Source of the DNA: Candidatus Gastranaerophilales bacterium
Lineage (GTDB): Bacteria; Cyanobacteriota; Vampirovibrionia; Gastranaerophilales; Gastranaerophilaceae
Reading direction: 5' to 3'
Assembly: GCA_944326685.1 (NCBI GenBank)
Contig: CALVEV010000030.1
Location: 1 to 41,711 of the forward strand
DNA: 41,711 nucleotides
Position 1 is the stretch's first letter. Each line of letters starts with the position of its first letter. The translations under genes were made by a program, and so were the position numbers. The notes beneath the pieces are model-generated. The model had not been told where the DNA came from, did no database searches, and was given only the letters and a program-made list of their open reading frames with translations. Below, one piece after another: positions 1-7,856 of this stretch.

Positions 1-257
1 TCAAAATACCCTTGATGCTTTTTGTCTACTGCAATTTCCACAACAAAGAATGACTCTTCTTCTGTTTCATATACCTTTAAAACTTCAGGAATGTATGAAA
101 TAACGGTATCAATTAGCCAATGGGCATCCAAAGTCTGTGCAAAGTCTAAAATTCCTTCTGTATATAATAGGTTGTTACAATAGTTGCGTTTGTATAATGT
201 TTCCGAACCAAAGTTTCTGCTAAATATATCGTTTACATCTTTATATGTTGCTATCAT
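1..257 (-). CDS. DUF6876-like protein, 3' part outside the window
   Basis: This open frame starts at an ATG at 257-255 and runs off the left edge without a stop, so about 85 codons are visible. AAAGGAT upstream is a good ribosome binding site. The visible protein contains YTEGILDFAQTLDAHWLID and then an acidic stretch before the edge. This resembles the N-terminal half of DUF6876 proteins of phages and conjugative elements, which have a YTDGV..LAE..GAYWLID pattern; the family has no known function. Its neighbours are early or accessory genes of a mobile element on the same strand. The match is from memory, so the family name is moderately sure and the coding call is firm. Confidence 0.6.
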   Translation of the reverse strand, partial: MIATYKDVNDIFSRNFGSETLYKRNYCNNLLYTEGILDFAQTLDAHWLIDTVISYIPEVLKVYETEEESFFVVEIAVDKKHQGYF

Positions 258-324
258 TTTCAAATCCTTTCATATTTCACTATTACTTAACTTTTGCCCC
301 CTAAGGGGAAGGGGAATAATCCCC

Positions 325-618
325 TTATGAAATTGTGAACTTCCTGTAATTAGTCTGTTTGATGAAGGAATTATAAAGTTCTAAGTATTTCTTTTTGAAA
401 GCTGATGTATTAAAATTGTTTCGAACTACATTGGTAAACCTAATGGTAAATGCACCGATTTCTAATTCTTCTAAGCCAGCATTATCAAGTAGTTTCTTTA
501 GCTCAGCTTCTTTTTCTTCTCGAAGTTCCTTTAATTCTTTTTCTTTTGCTTCATAACTTTTGATTAATCTGATTTCATTTTCAAGGTTCAAGTTTGTTGT
601 GATAATTCTGTTTTGCAT
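325..618 (-). CDS. Small coiled-coil protein of the YqaJ/RecT-associated type
   Basis: The protein has 97 residues with a strong SD (AGGAGCAAAAAC) before the ATG at 618. Residues about 15-50 are a highly charged Lys/Glu helix, probably a coiled coil. A C-terminal part follows with ELEIGAFTIRFTNVVRN and TSAFKKKYLELYNSFIKQT. The pattern 'short coiled coil, then a V/IR-F/YT strand motif, then TxAFKK...LY..Y' is known from small proteins encoded next to YqaJ-like exonucleases and RecT in prophages and integrative elements. They are thought to be accessory to recombination, but no activity is established. The gene precedes the DUF6876-like gene on the same strand with a 67-bp gap and may share its transcript. 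Confidence 0.6.
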   Translation of the reverse strand: MQNRIITTNLNLENEIRLIKSYEAKEKELKELREEKEAELKKLLDNAGLEELEIGAFTIRFTNVVRNNFNTSAFKKKYLELYNSFIKQTNYRKFTIS

Positions 619-823
619 GTTTTTGCTCCTTATTATTTTGCCTAATAACTAGAAGCAGCGCTGCTTTCGGTCTAATGATGCATCGTTTTTCTCATCTTGT
701 CAAGTGATATTGATAGAGCTATATGTAACAATTTACAAGGGTTTCAGATTAAATTCTCACAGAAACTGTCCAAAATTTCTGAAACTTTACCCACTGCAAT
801 GCAATTCAATGAGTAAATAAAAA
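619..823. other. Intergenic region with two dyad symmetries
   Basis: No gene is seen in these 205 bases. They contain the palindrome GCAGCGCTGC near 656-665 and an inverted repeat, GTTTCAGA at 741-748 and TCTGAAAC at 778-785, separated by 29 bases. The region is upstream of the 97-aa gene and downstream of the broken methyltransferase, so the dyads could be operator-like. No convincing -35/-10 pair was found. Confidence 0.35.
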
Positions 824-1396
824 CTAATTAGTCCATTTAATAATGGTCTCTCCACAATAGCCCTTTTCCCATATAAACCAAGCATAGGCAATAGCAGAAG
901 ATGTATAGGTATCAAAATCGCCATTTTTTGCACAATTAATTCTTGAACTTGAAATATAAACAGTCTTTGGAGGATATTTGTTGAATAATTCTTTTCTTGC
1001 TTTCCCTTCTAAAAATAAAACTTTAAGAAACATACAGACTTTACGACCAACATCAACCTTACTTAAAGCATGTTCAACGAACTGCTGAGCATACTTATAT
1101 GGAGGATTGGTAACAATATCACCATTATTATAGTGTTCATTATTGAGTAAAAAATCTTCAAAATCTCAATACACCCTATCAATTAAATCTGTAGCTTTAC
1201 TTAATTTCCCAAATGACTCAAATACCTTTGCCAAATGTCCAGCTCCACAGGCACATTCCCAGATATTAGTTAAATCTGGTTCAACTTCTAATAACAAATA
1301 CCCTGCAATAGGGTCTGTTGCATAATAGTCATTTTCTTCTCTGGTTAATCGAGAATGATTGCTAGCTCCTATATTTCTAAATATATCTTCCTTCAT
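824..1396 (-). pseudogene. DNA adenine methyltransferase broken by one in-frame TGA
   Basis: The frame reads from ATG 1396 through NDYYATDP and WECACGAGHLAKVF (SAM-binding motif I), then meets TGA at 1168-1166. The same frame then continues with DFEDFLLNN and the catalytic motif NPPY, and ends at 824 with SSAIAYAWFIWEKGY. Both halves and the 44-codon bridge are in one frame, so this is a single nonsense change, for example GGA to TGA. The intact protein would have about 190 residues, typical of phage-borne N6-adenine methyltransferases with NPPY. As it stands only a 76-residue N-terminal piece without the catalytic motif could be made from the normal start. Other genes here use TGA as a stop, so recoding is unlikely. 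Confidence 0.8.
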
Positions 1397-1460
1397 ATAG
1401 TTTCTCGTTGGTCTCTATATGAAAATTTAATAAACATGATTTATTGTTTATGCTTTATAG

Positions 1461-1487
1461 TATAATGATTTCAAGGAGTAAGCTGAT
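1461..1487 (+). promoter_or_regulatory. -10 box and RBS for the 372-aa protein gene
   Basis: A perfect TATAAT lies at 1461-1466, followed by AAGGAG about 9 bases before the ATG at 1488. The -35 is weak: 17 bases upstream lies GATTTA. The 91-bp gap is divergent, so it should also hold the start signals of the broken methyltransferase on the other strand. Confidence 0.5.
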
Positions 1488-2606
1488 ATGAAAGTTTTAT
1501 CAAATAGAGAAATATATGTATTATTAAAACTGCTTAAAGGCAAAGAATTAGAAAAAGGTTCTATTATAAATATTGAAATTGATAAGAACTTTACACTTGA
1601 AGAAATTAAACATATTCAAGAAGAAATCAGCCTAGCCGAAAACAAAGTACCTGATGAAATATTCTCCATTGAAAACACCTACAAGAAAATATTGAAAAGC
1701 GAGATACATATTGGCTACAAAGTCAGTATTATCGATATAGAAGCTCTAACTAATTACTCACTCAAATATGTTAAAGCATTGGCAAAAAATGAATTATCTA
1801 GTTTATCAGAAAGAGAAAACCTCACTGCATTAATAAATGAATTTTATTCTACGATAAAAGACGTTCCCAATGTGGATAATTATATTATAGAAGATTTAAA
1901 ATATATGCCAGTTGTTTTGCTTACTTACCTTAATGACTTGGTTGAATTAAAAGGAATAACAAATAATAGGTATGATTGGAGAAGCGAATTACAAGACAAT
2001 GGTAAACTTTGTGATGGTCTTAGTGTTAGCTTTGCTTCAAATAATGGTGTAACAGAAATAAAAGTGGTAACGGCATTTAAACGTGAAAAATTGCTTGAAT
2101 ATCTGCAAAAACTTGAAGCCTCTGAATCGGATGAAATCACAGTAGAAGATAGTATCACTTTGCCATTCCCAACAATGACAGAGAATAGTACAGCAAGTAA
2201 GCCGAAAAATAAGACTCCAAAGAAAAAGAAATATCATCCAATATATCACATGAAACCTCAACAATGGAAAATATTTATGTGTATGCTAAAGCAAGTAAAA
2301 GAGAGTAATCCTAAATATGCCATACTAGAAATTTCCCAAAAGCATTTCATTAATAATAGTATATTTGAAAATAAAAATGGGCAACAAGATACTGCTATTT
2401 CAAGATTTAATAGTGATTATAATAGGATAAAGAATAATTCAAAGAATGATATTGAAGACTTATTAGCTCCCAAAATAGATGATACTAGGTATTATCAATA
2501 TAATGTGGCTAAATTTGTAAATTTTTGTCATATTATCAATAATAACCAATACTTATCGCCAGAATTTCATAAATTTGAACGTTTTATTTCTCAGATAGTA
2601 GAATAA
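1488..2606 (+). CDS. Hypothetical protein, 372 aa
   Basis: I do not recognise this protein. The start is supported by AAGGAG at good spacing and an upstream TATAAT. The sequence is soluble, rich in Lys, Asn and Ile, and has no membrane segment. Residues about 230-255 are a basic Pro/Lys linker (SKPKNKTPKKKKYHP) that separates an N-terminal part of about 220 residues from a C-terminal part with many aromatic and basic residues (MKPQQWKIFMCML, ISRFNSDYNRIKNN). The basic linker and C-terminus would suit nucleic-acid binding, but that is only inference. It lies divergent to the methyltransferase and upstream of the serine recombinase, so it is probably cargo of the left element. Confidence 0.75.
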   Translation: MKVLSNREIYVLLKLLKGKELEKGSIINIEIDKNFTLEEIKHIQEEISLAENKVPDEIFSIENTYKKILKSEIHIGYKVSIIDIEALTNYSLKYVKALAKNELSSLSERENLTALINEFYSTIKDVPNVDNYIIEDLKYMPVVLLTYLNDLVELKGITNNRYDWRSELQDNGKLCDGLSVSFASNNGVTEIKVVTAFKREKLLEYLQKLEASESDEITVEDSITLPFPTMTENSTASKPKNKTPKKKKYHPIYHMKPQQWKIFMCMLKQVKESNPKYAILEISQKHFINNSIFENKNGQQDTAISRFNSDYNRIKNNSKNDIEDLLAPKIDDTRYYQYNVAKFVNFCHIINNNQYLSPEFHKFERFISQIVE

Positions 2607-2721
2607 TTTTACCAAAATAAACCACTAAGTTACTATCAGTAAAACCTCGAAAGTGAAGTTTAATAATGGTTATCACATTATTATTGTTCGCATTTAAGGT
2701 AATATTCTATAACTAAATTTA

Positions 2722-2782
2722 CACTATGAATATAGGGCAAAGGAATAGTTCCTTTCCATAATTCAAAGGTATATTCATAGTG
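2722..2782 (+). repeat. Nested inverted repeats over the start of the 82-aa gene
   Basis: The 13-base arm CACTATGAATATA (2722-2734) is perfectly inverted as TATATTCATAGTG (2770-2782). Between them lies a second hairpin, AAAGGAA-TAG-TTCCTTT (2739-2755). The GTG that opens the 82-aa frame (2780-2782) is the last codon of the right arm, and the only SD-like AAAGG (2765-2769) lies next to it. The structure could control translation or be a protein-binding dyad. Confidence 0.65.
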
Positions 2783-3028
2783 AAAGAAACTGGTAAAAAA
2801 GTTAATAACCAAACATTCTATTCTTCAGAACTTGAAGAATATTCTTTCACTGTTGAGAAAGGTAAGAACACTGCCAATGTTATAGTTAAACTAGATATTA
2901 AGCCAGAAGATGATATTTCAGAAGAAAATATTGCAAAAGGATTGGTTCAATATCTTAGTGTATTTGAAGAAATTATGACCTGGCAATGTGAAAATGACGA
3001 TGCTATGATACAGTACAATGGAGAATAA
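2780..3028 (+). CDS. Small acidic protein upstream of the serine recombinase
   Basis: This is an 82-aa frame with no recognised domain, rich in Glu and Asp, ending two bases before the recombinase ATG. The only usable start is GTG at 2780, because an in-frame stop lies just upstream and the next Met is near the end. The recurring VIVKLDIKPEDDISEENIAKGL style suggests a compact folded protein. Small genes just before large serine integrases sometimes encode partners such as directionality factors, but nothing in the sequence proves that here. Co-transcription with the recombinase is very likely from the 2-bp spacing. Confidence 0.6.
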   Translation: MKETGKKVNNQTFYSSELEEYSFTVEKGKNTANVIVKLDIKPEDDISEENIAKGLVQYLSVFEEIMTWQCENDDAMIQYNGE

Positions 3029-3030
3029 AA

Positions 3031-4452
3031 ATGAAAAATGCAGTTAGTTATGTGAGGGTATCATCCGATGACCAAGCCAAAAGTGGATTCAGTATTCCTC
3101 AACAGATTACAAATAATATGAATTTTGCAGTGCAAAATGGCTATAAGATTGACAAAACTTTTAAAGACGAAGGTATATCTGCAAAAGACTTGAATCGTCC
3201 TGCGCTGCAAGATTTATTGGCATATTGTATGGATAAATCCAATAATGTTGAAGCAGTTGTTGTATGGAAATTAGACCGTATATCAAGAAGTATTGCTGAT
3301 TATTCAGCCACATTAGAACCCTTTTTCAAAGAAAACAATATCAAACTTTTAACTGTAACCGACATAAATGGCGATGGTTTAGATGTTGAAATGATGAGGC
3401 AAATTTCTATGGTTTTCGCAGAAAGAGAACGCAAGACCGCTGCATTAAGGACAAAGGAAGGAATTAGAGGTAAAGTTGCAACTGGGCAATACCCATACCA
3501 TGCACCCATTGGTTATGAAAATATTGTTCAAAAGGGTAGTAAATACAAGAAAATGATAATCGATGAAGCTAATGCGTTCTTTGTTAGAAGAGCCTATGTG
3601 CTTTGCTTACAAGGTGATTCTATAAGAACAATAACTTCTAAATTATATAAAGAAGGTTTTAGAAATAAACATGGTAATAAACACCCCAAAACTACTGTTG
3701 AATATATCTTACGCAACAGAGCTTACACTGGGAAGTTTTATTATGATGGCTCACTTATCGAAGATACAAACTATCCTCCATTGATTGATGAAGCTACATA
3801 TTTTGCAGTTCAAAAGAAATTAAATGCTCCAGAAAAGACAAGACAAACACATACAGAATTTGCCTATAATGAATGTATGACTTGTAGTGTTTGTGGTTGT
3901 AGAATGACTGGTGAACGCAAGCTCAAAACAAGTAAGAAAAGTGGCACAAGAACATACATATACTATCACTGTACTGGTAATCGTGGTGGGGAATGTAAAA
4001 GAACCAGCTATGTTAGACAAGAGCTTATAGATGAAGCTATTATAAATGTTTTAAAAGGAATTACAATACCTAGTGAAATCCATGACCTAGTTATCAAAGG
4101 ATTAAAAGATGTTCATAAAGAACATAATAAAGACTTTGAACAACGGAAGAGAAGCATACGACAACGTATTAATAAAATTGATAAAATGCTAAAAGATGTT
4201 TTTGAATCTGGCATGGGTAAATATAGTGAAAGTTTACAACAGACCATTCAAGATTGGGATATTGAGAGAAAAACCCTTATATTAGAAGAGCAAGAATTAT
4301 TGAAAATTACTAAGACCTTTTTCGAGCAATCGAACTGTTTGCTCGAGTTCTGCAAAAACTGTCATAGAGCGTTTTTGAAGGCAAATCCAGAGCAAAAAAG
4401 AAGAATTGTTCAAATAGTGTGTTCGAACTTTTCTTACGATGGCTATAATTAG
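3031..4452 (+). CDS. Large serine recombinase (integrase)
   Basis: This 473-aa site-specific recombinase would insert or excise its element by a double-strand break with a 5' phosphoserine link. The N-terminal resolvase domain (about 2-150) has the catalytic serine in YVRVSSD (Ser11), then VVWKLDRISRS and the FAERERK helix. A recombinase domain follows (about 165-270, ending in the RNRAYTGKFYYDG region). Next is a zinc ribbon with paired cysteines (CMTCSVCGC, then YYHC and ECKR, about 283-330), and a long coiled coil (about 365-435). Length and domain order are normal for the family, so it looks intact. SD GGAG precedes ATG 3031. Such genes usually lie at one end of their element, so the attachment site probably lies just after 4452. 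Confidence 0.93.
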   Translation: MKNAVSYVRVSSDDQAKSGFSIPQQITNNMNFAVQNGYKIDKTFKDEGISAKDLNRPALQDLLAYCMDKSNNVEAVVVWKLDRISRSIADYSATLEPFFKENNIKLLTVTDINGDGLDVEMMRQISMVFAERERKTAALRTKEGIRGKVATGQYPYHAPIGYENIVQKGSKYKKMIIDEANAFFVRRAYVLCLQGDSIRTITSKLYKEGFRNKHGNKHPKTTVEYILRNRAYTGKFYYDGSLIEDTNYPPLIDEATYFAVQKKLNAPEKTRQTHTEFAYNECMTCSVCGCRMTGERKLKTSKKSGTRTYIYYHCTGNRGGECKRTSYVRQELIDEAIINVLKGITIPSEIHDLVIKGLKDVHKEHNKDFEQRKRSIRQRINKIDKMLKDVFESGMGKYSESLQQTIQDWDIERKTLILEEQELLKITKTFFEQSNCLLEFCKNCHRAFLKANPEQKRRIVQIVCSNFSYDGYN

Positions 4453-5095
4453 AAGTATAGTTTTATAAATTTGTAATCTTAAGCAATCGGGAAAGTGTTT
4501 AGTTTTATTGGGGTTTGTTGCCTCTTCCCATGTCTAAAGAAATGTAGTGTCAGAATTATCCTTTTTATCCTTTTCTTATCCTTAAAATTATCCTTTTTTC
4601 CGTTGGCTCTCTGCGTTTTACCCTCAATCTCGCACACTGTTTAGGTTTCAAAAAGGATAAAAAAAGGATAATTTTAATTACATTTGAAGAGGTTTTATTT
4701 AAAAATTTCCCACTTGTCGGAAACCCATTTAAAATGCATATTTCCACGTTTAAAAATATTTAAGGGAAGCAAAATTCTTGTCTCAAAAAATGTAATTTTA
4801 ACTTTAAATGTAATCGTTGAGAAAATTTTTAAAAATCGTTTAAAACTCTTTTAAAATAAGGTTAAAGAGTGTTTTTGTATAAAATGTTTTCCGGATGAAA
4901 TGTTAGAAATAACGATTACATTTTTGAATGAAAATTTTGTTAAATGTAATTTAAAAATGTAATCATAAATGTAATTATAAAATGAAAAAATGTAATATTT
5001 TCTGATTGAATAATTACATTTTTATTCGACACTTTCTGACACATTTCCCACAAATAGACTTCCAATTTAATAACTTTAGAGCGATAGATGGAAGC
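4453..5095. promoter_or_regulatory. Left end and operator region of the Mu-like phage
   Basis: No convincing gene lies here. TTATCC occurs at 4556, 4565, 4576 and 4588, and GGATAA at 4655 and 4666. Arms 4584-4599 and 4660-4675 are a 16-bp perfect inverted repeat. The 9-mer AAATGTAAT occurs nine times: plus strand at 4788, 4806, 4942, 4955, 4967 and 4988; inverted at 4677, 4915 and 5013. The copies at 4806 and 4915 extend to a 13-bp inverted pair ending in CGTT. In Mu this area holds transposase end sites plus the operator/enhancer bound by repressor and MuA, and the same use is inferred here. Confidence 0.65.
4584..4675. repeat. 16-bp perfect inverted repeat at the phage left end
   Basis: AAAATTATCCTTTTTT (4584-4599) and its exact complement (4660-4675) flank 60 bases. 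Each arm carries one TTATCC/GGATAA unit of the end repeats. It may be a bidirectional terminator or a transposase-binding dyad. Confidence 0.7.
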
Positions 5096-7177
5096 ATGAA
5101 AGATATGCTTAAAAAATTTAATACCACAGAAACGTGGATAGATGTTGAAACTTTAGCAAACCTGAAAGGTATTTCAAAGCGAGCAATCAGGTTAAGTTTT
5201 AACAGTAAAAATTCAAATTATGAAACCAAAATTGAAAATGGCAAAGGTGGAAAGCTGTATAAAATAAGATTATCTAGTATTGAAGAAGAGTTACAAATAA
5301 AATATATTCACGAATATTATGATACCCTTGCAACAACTAATAATATTGTTGAATTACACGAGTTTAAACCTAAAGCAGAAAAAATCATTTCCTTTAAACA
5401 AAGAGAGCTTGCTCTTGCAAAATATGATTTAATCAAAATTTGGGAGAATTACAGGTTAGAGCAAAAACAAAAAGGTATCTCTAAAAAAGTTGCTGATAGA
5501 GAATTTTTAACAACATATAATACCGGCTTGTTATACTCAAAAATATTCAATGTTTTAGGGAGTATAAGCATTGGAGCTTTGTATCGTTGGAAAACATTAT
5601 TAGATAAAAATTCCGATTGGACAACATTAGTCGGAAACTATAACTACACAGCAAACGGTTGTTATAGAACAAGCCTTAATGAAAATGAAATTAAAATATT
5701 TTTAAACATACTTTTATCTCCGAATAAATTTTCAATCGGCAGAGCAATATCTTTAACGCAATATATTCTAAAAGAAAAAAATGCAGAAAATATTCCGACA
5801 GAAGTTACATTTAGAAGATATGCCAAATGGTATAAAGCAAATAATTTAGATAAATGGACTCTTGCACGTGATGGTATGAAAGCCTTAAAAGATAAGGTTG
5901 AACCGTATATTGTAAGAGATGTAAGTATGCTTGAAGTCGGACAGGTTTTGATTGCTGATGGGCATACCTTAAACTTTCAAGTAATAAATCCGTTCACAGG
6001 CAGACCTTCAAGAGCGACATTAATCGGTTTTCTTGATTGGAAATCGGGTGGACTTGTCGGATATGACATTATGCTTGAAGAAAATACTCAAAATATTGCA
6101 AATGCTTTGAGGAACGCAATTTTAAATATGGATAAAGTTCCTGAATATGTTTATCAAGATAACGGTAGAGCGTTTAAATCTAAATTCTTTAATGGCGATT
6201 CTAAATTTGAAGAACTAGGTTTTACGGGGGTTTATCAAAAGCTGGGGATAACACCTGTTTATGCAACTCCATATAATGCTCGTGCAAAAGTGATTGAGCG
6301 ATTCTTTTTAGATTTTCAAGAAAGTTTTGAAAAACTAATGCCAAGTTATATCGGTACAAGTATTGATAATAAACCTGCGTATATGAATAGGAATGAAAAA
6401 CTCCATAAACAAATTCACGCACAAAAAGCGAATTTTGTTCCGACTATTGAACAAGCATTAATCTTAATAAAAGAATGGTTAAAGTTTAAACATTCACAGC
6501 CTTGCCCTAACAATAGAAATAAAACTATTGCACAAATGTTAGCAACTATTCAAAAACAAAATATTGATGAATCACAGCTTGATGATTTGATGATGGATAC
6601 TGTTGTAAAACATATCGGCAGAAACGGTATAAGATTTTTAAAAGCAGATTATTTTAATGATGCACTTTACGGAATAAGAGGAAAATGCGTTGTTAAATAC
6701 AATTTAAACGACCTTTCATATATAAAAATATATTCGATGAAGGGCGAATTTTTATGCAAAGCAGACAGAGTAACGGCAACTCATCCGCTTGCTCATTTGT
6801 TGGGTGATGTTAAAGATATTGAAGATTACAAGCAAAAAATAAGAAAACAAAAACAATTACAAAATAAGACAATAAAAGCTGTTAAAGAACATTTTTCACT
6901 TGAGGATATTGATTTAATCAAGTCAAAACTTATTGAGGCAGAAATTTCAAAAGAAGAATTAATAATTGAACAACCTGTAATTGAAAAACAAGAAGTCAAA
7001 AAAGAAAAAATTAAACAGCCTGAAAACTATGTTCAAAATCGAAAACGACCAATTTTTAAAGATAACTACGAACGCTATGAGTGGCATATGAAAAACGGGT
7101 GTATCGGTAATGAAGATAGACAATGGTTGAGTGAGTACATAAGATCGGAGGAATTTAAAATTATCTATGAGAAATAG
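5096..7177 (+). CDS. Mu-like DDE transposase (MuA family)
   Basis: This 693-aa protein would catalyse phage integration and replicative transposition. From ATG 5096 it opens with a Mu-type winged-helix DNA-binding domain (TWIDVETLANLKGISKRAIR). The RNase H-like core follows with catalytic Asp in LIADGH (about residue 288), Asp in YQDNGRAF (about 355) and Glu in KVIERFF (about 401). The D-D spacing is 67 residues, as in MuA. A beta-barrel region and a basic C-terminal tail, the part that contacts MuB in Mu, follow. An upstream TTG at 5006 is also in frame, but it would start inside the last AAATGTAAT repeat and add 30 residues before the helix-turn-helix, so ATG 5096 (GGAAG before it) is preferred. 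It overlaps the ATPase gene. Confidence 0.93.
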   Translation: MKDMLKKFNTTETWIDVETLANLKGISKRAIRLSFNSKNSNYETKIENGKGGKLYKIRLSSIEEELQIKYIHEYYDTLATTNNIVELHEFKPKAEKIISFKQRELALAKYDLIKIWENYRLEQKQKGISKKVADREFLTTYNTGLLYSKIFNVLGSISIGALYRWKTLLDKNSDWTTLVGNYNYTANGCYRTSLNENEIKIFLNILLSPNKFSIGRAISLTQYILKEKNAENIPTEVTFRRYAKWYKANNLDKWTLARDGMKALKDKVEPYIVRDVSMLEVGQVLIADGHTLNFQVINPFTGRPSRATLIGFLDWKSGGLVGYDIMLEENTQNIANALRNAILNMDKVPEYVYQDNGRAFKSKFFNGDSKFEELGFTGVYQKLGITPVYATPYNARAKVIERFFLDFQESFEKLMPSYIGTSIDNKPAYMNRNEKLHKQIHAQKANFVPTIEQALILIKEWLKFKHSQPCPNNRNKTIAQMLATIQKQNIDESQLDDLMMDTVVKHIGRNGIRFLKADYFNDALYGIRGKCVVKYNLNDLSYIKIYSMKGEFLCKADRVTATHPLAHLLGDVKDIEDYKQKIRKQKQLQNKTIKAVKEHFSLEDIDLIKSKLIEAEISKEELIIEQPVIEKQEVKKEKIKQPENYVQNRKRPIFKDNYERYEWHMKNGCIGNEDRQWLSEYIRSEEFKIIYEK

Positions 7178-7856
7178 TCTAATTAAAACAAAAAATGTTA
7201 AACGCTTTATATCCTTGATGGATAACCTTCAAAAAGCACCGTCAAATGTGGCAAAAATGGCTCTTGTTTATGGAACATTCGGGCTTGGCAAATCACAAAC
7301 AATAATGTGGTGGGTTACAAATAATGATGCAATTTATATAAGATGTAACCATAATATTTCTCCCAAATGGTTATTAACTGAAATTGTAAAAGAGCTTGAT
7401 GAAGTTCCCTGCTATACTTCACAGAGATTATTTGAACAGATAGAAGATAATTTAAAGCATAATCCTAAAATACTTGTTGTTGATGAGATTGATTATCTGT
7501 TTTCAAACCGACACACAATAGAAACTTTAAGGGATATTCACGATAAGTTGGGTATCCCTATTTTATTAGTCGGAATGGAATTAGCTGATAAAAAACTCCA
7601 AAAATACGGACATATAAACGATAGAATTTTTGCAAAACTAAAATTTGAAAAATTATCCAAGGATGATTTTAAAGAAATTATTGAAACCTTATCCGAAGTA
7701 AACTTTTGCGATAAAGCAATAAAATATATTGCAAGCAGAAATCTACAATTCCGGCAAGTTGTAAAAATAATAGCAAAGTCGGAACAATTAGCACAAACAA
7801 ATAAATTAACGGAAATAACAGAAGAAATAATCAAAGGAGTTATTGATGAAGAATAA
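7167..7856 (+). CDS. MuB-like AAA+ ATPase (transposition target protein)
   Basis: This 229-aa ATPase has a P-loop GTFGLGKSQT (about 35-44), a Walker B LVVDEIDYL (about 102-110) and a sensor-like LLVGM. That is the AAA+ layout of MuB and related transposition helpers, which bind target DNA and activate the transposase. At 229 residues it is shorter than Mu MuB (about 312) and lacks a separate N-terminal helix-turn-helix domain. ATG 7167 overlaps the end of the transposase gene by 11 bases, with GGAGGAA some 14 bases upstream, so the two are translationally coupled. Confidence 0.9.
   Translation: MRNSLIKTKNVKRFISLMDNLQKAPSNVAKMALVYGTFGLGKSQTIMWWVTNNDAIYIRCNHNISPKWLLTEIVKELDEVPCYTSQRLFEQIEDNLKHNPKILVVDEIDYLFSNRHTIETLRDIHDKLGIPILLVGMELADKKLQKYGHINDRIFAKLKFEKLSKDDFKEIIETLSEVNFCDKAIKYIASRNLQFRQVVKIIAKSEQLAQTNKLTEITEEIIKGVIDEE

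Larger units (their letters stand above)
1..4540. mobile_element. Integrase end of an integrated element (left part outside the window)
   Basis: DUF6876-like, YqaJ-associated and methyltransferase-type genes together with a terminal large serine recombinase indicate a prophage or integrative element. Its right border should fall between the recombinase stop (4452) and the Mu-like left end near 4544. No direct repeat marking an attachment core could be matched because the other end lies outside the window. Confidence 0.6.

Noticed and set aside
1166..1168. TGA read as an amino acid (alternative genetic code)
   Set aside because: Other genes in the window stop normally at TGA, and no other gene needs an in-frame TGA.
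1143..1325. Plus-strand open frame inside the methyltransferase
   Set aside because: It is antisense to a clear methyltransferase sequence and has no start signals.
4565..4747. 60-aa open frame on the minus strand in the phage left end
   Set aside because: It lies across the TTATCC repeats and the 16-bp inverted repeat, has no SD and a composition set by the repeats.
5006..5095. TTG start 30 codons upstream of the transposase ATG
   Set aside because: It would start inside an AAATGTAAT repeat and precede the normal N-terminal helix-turn-helix by an unrelated extension.
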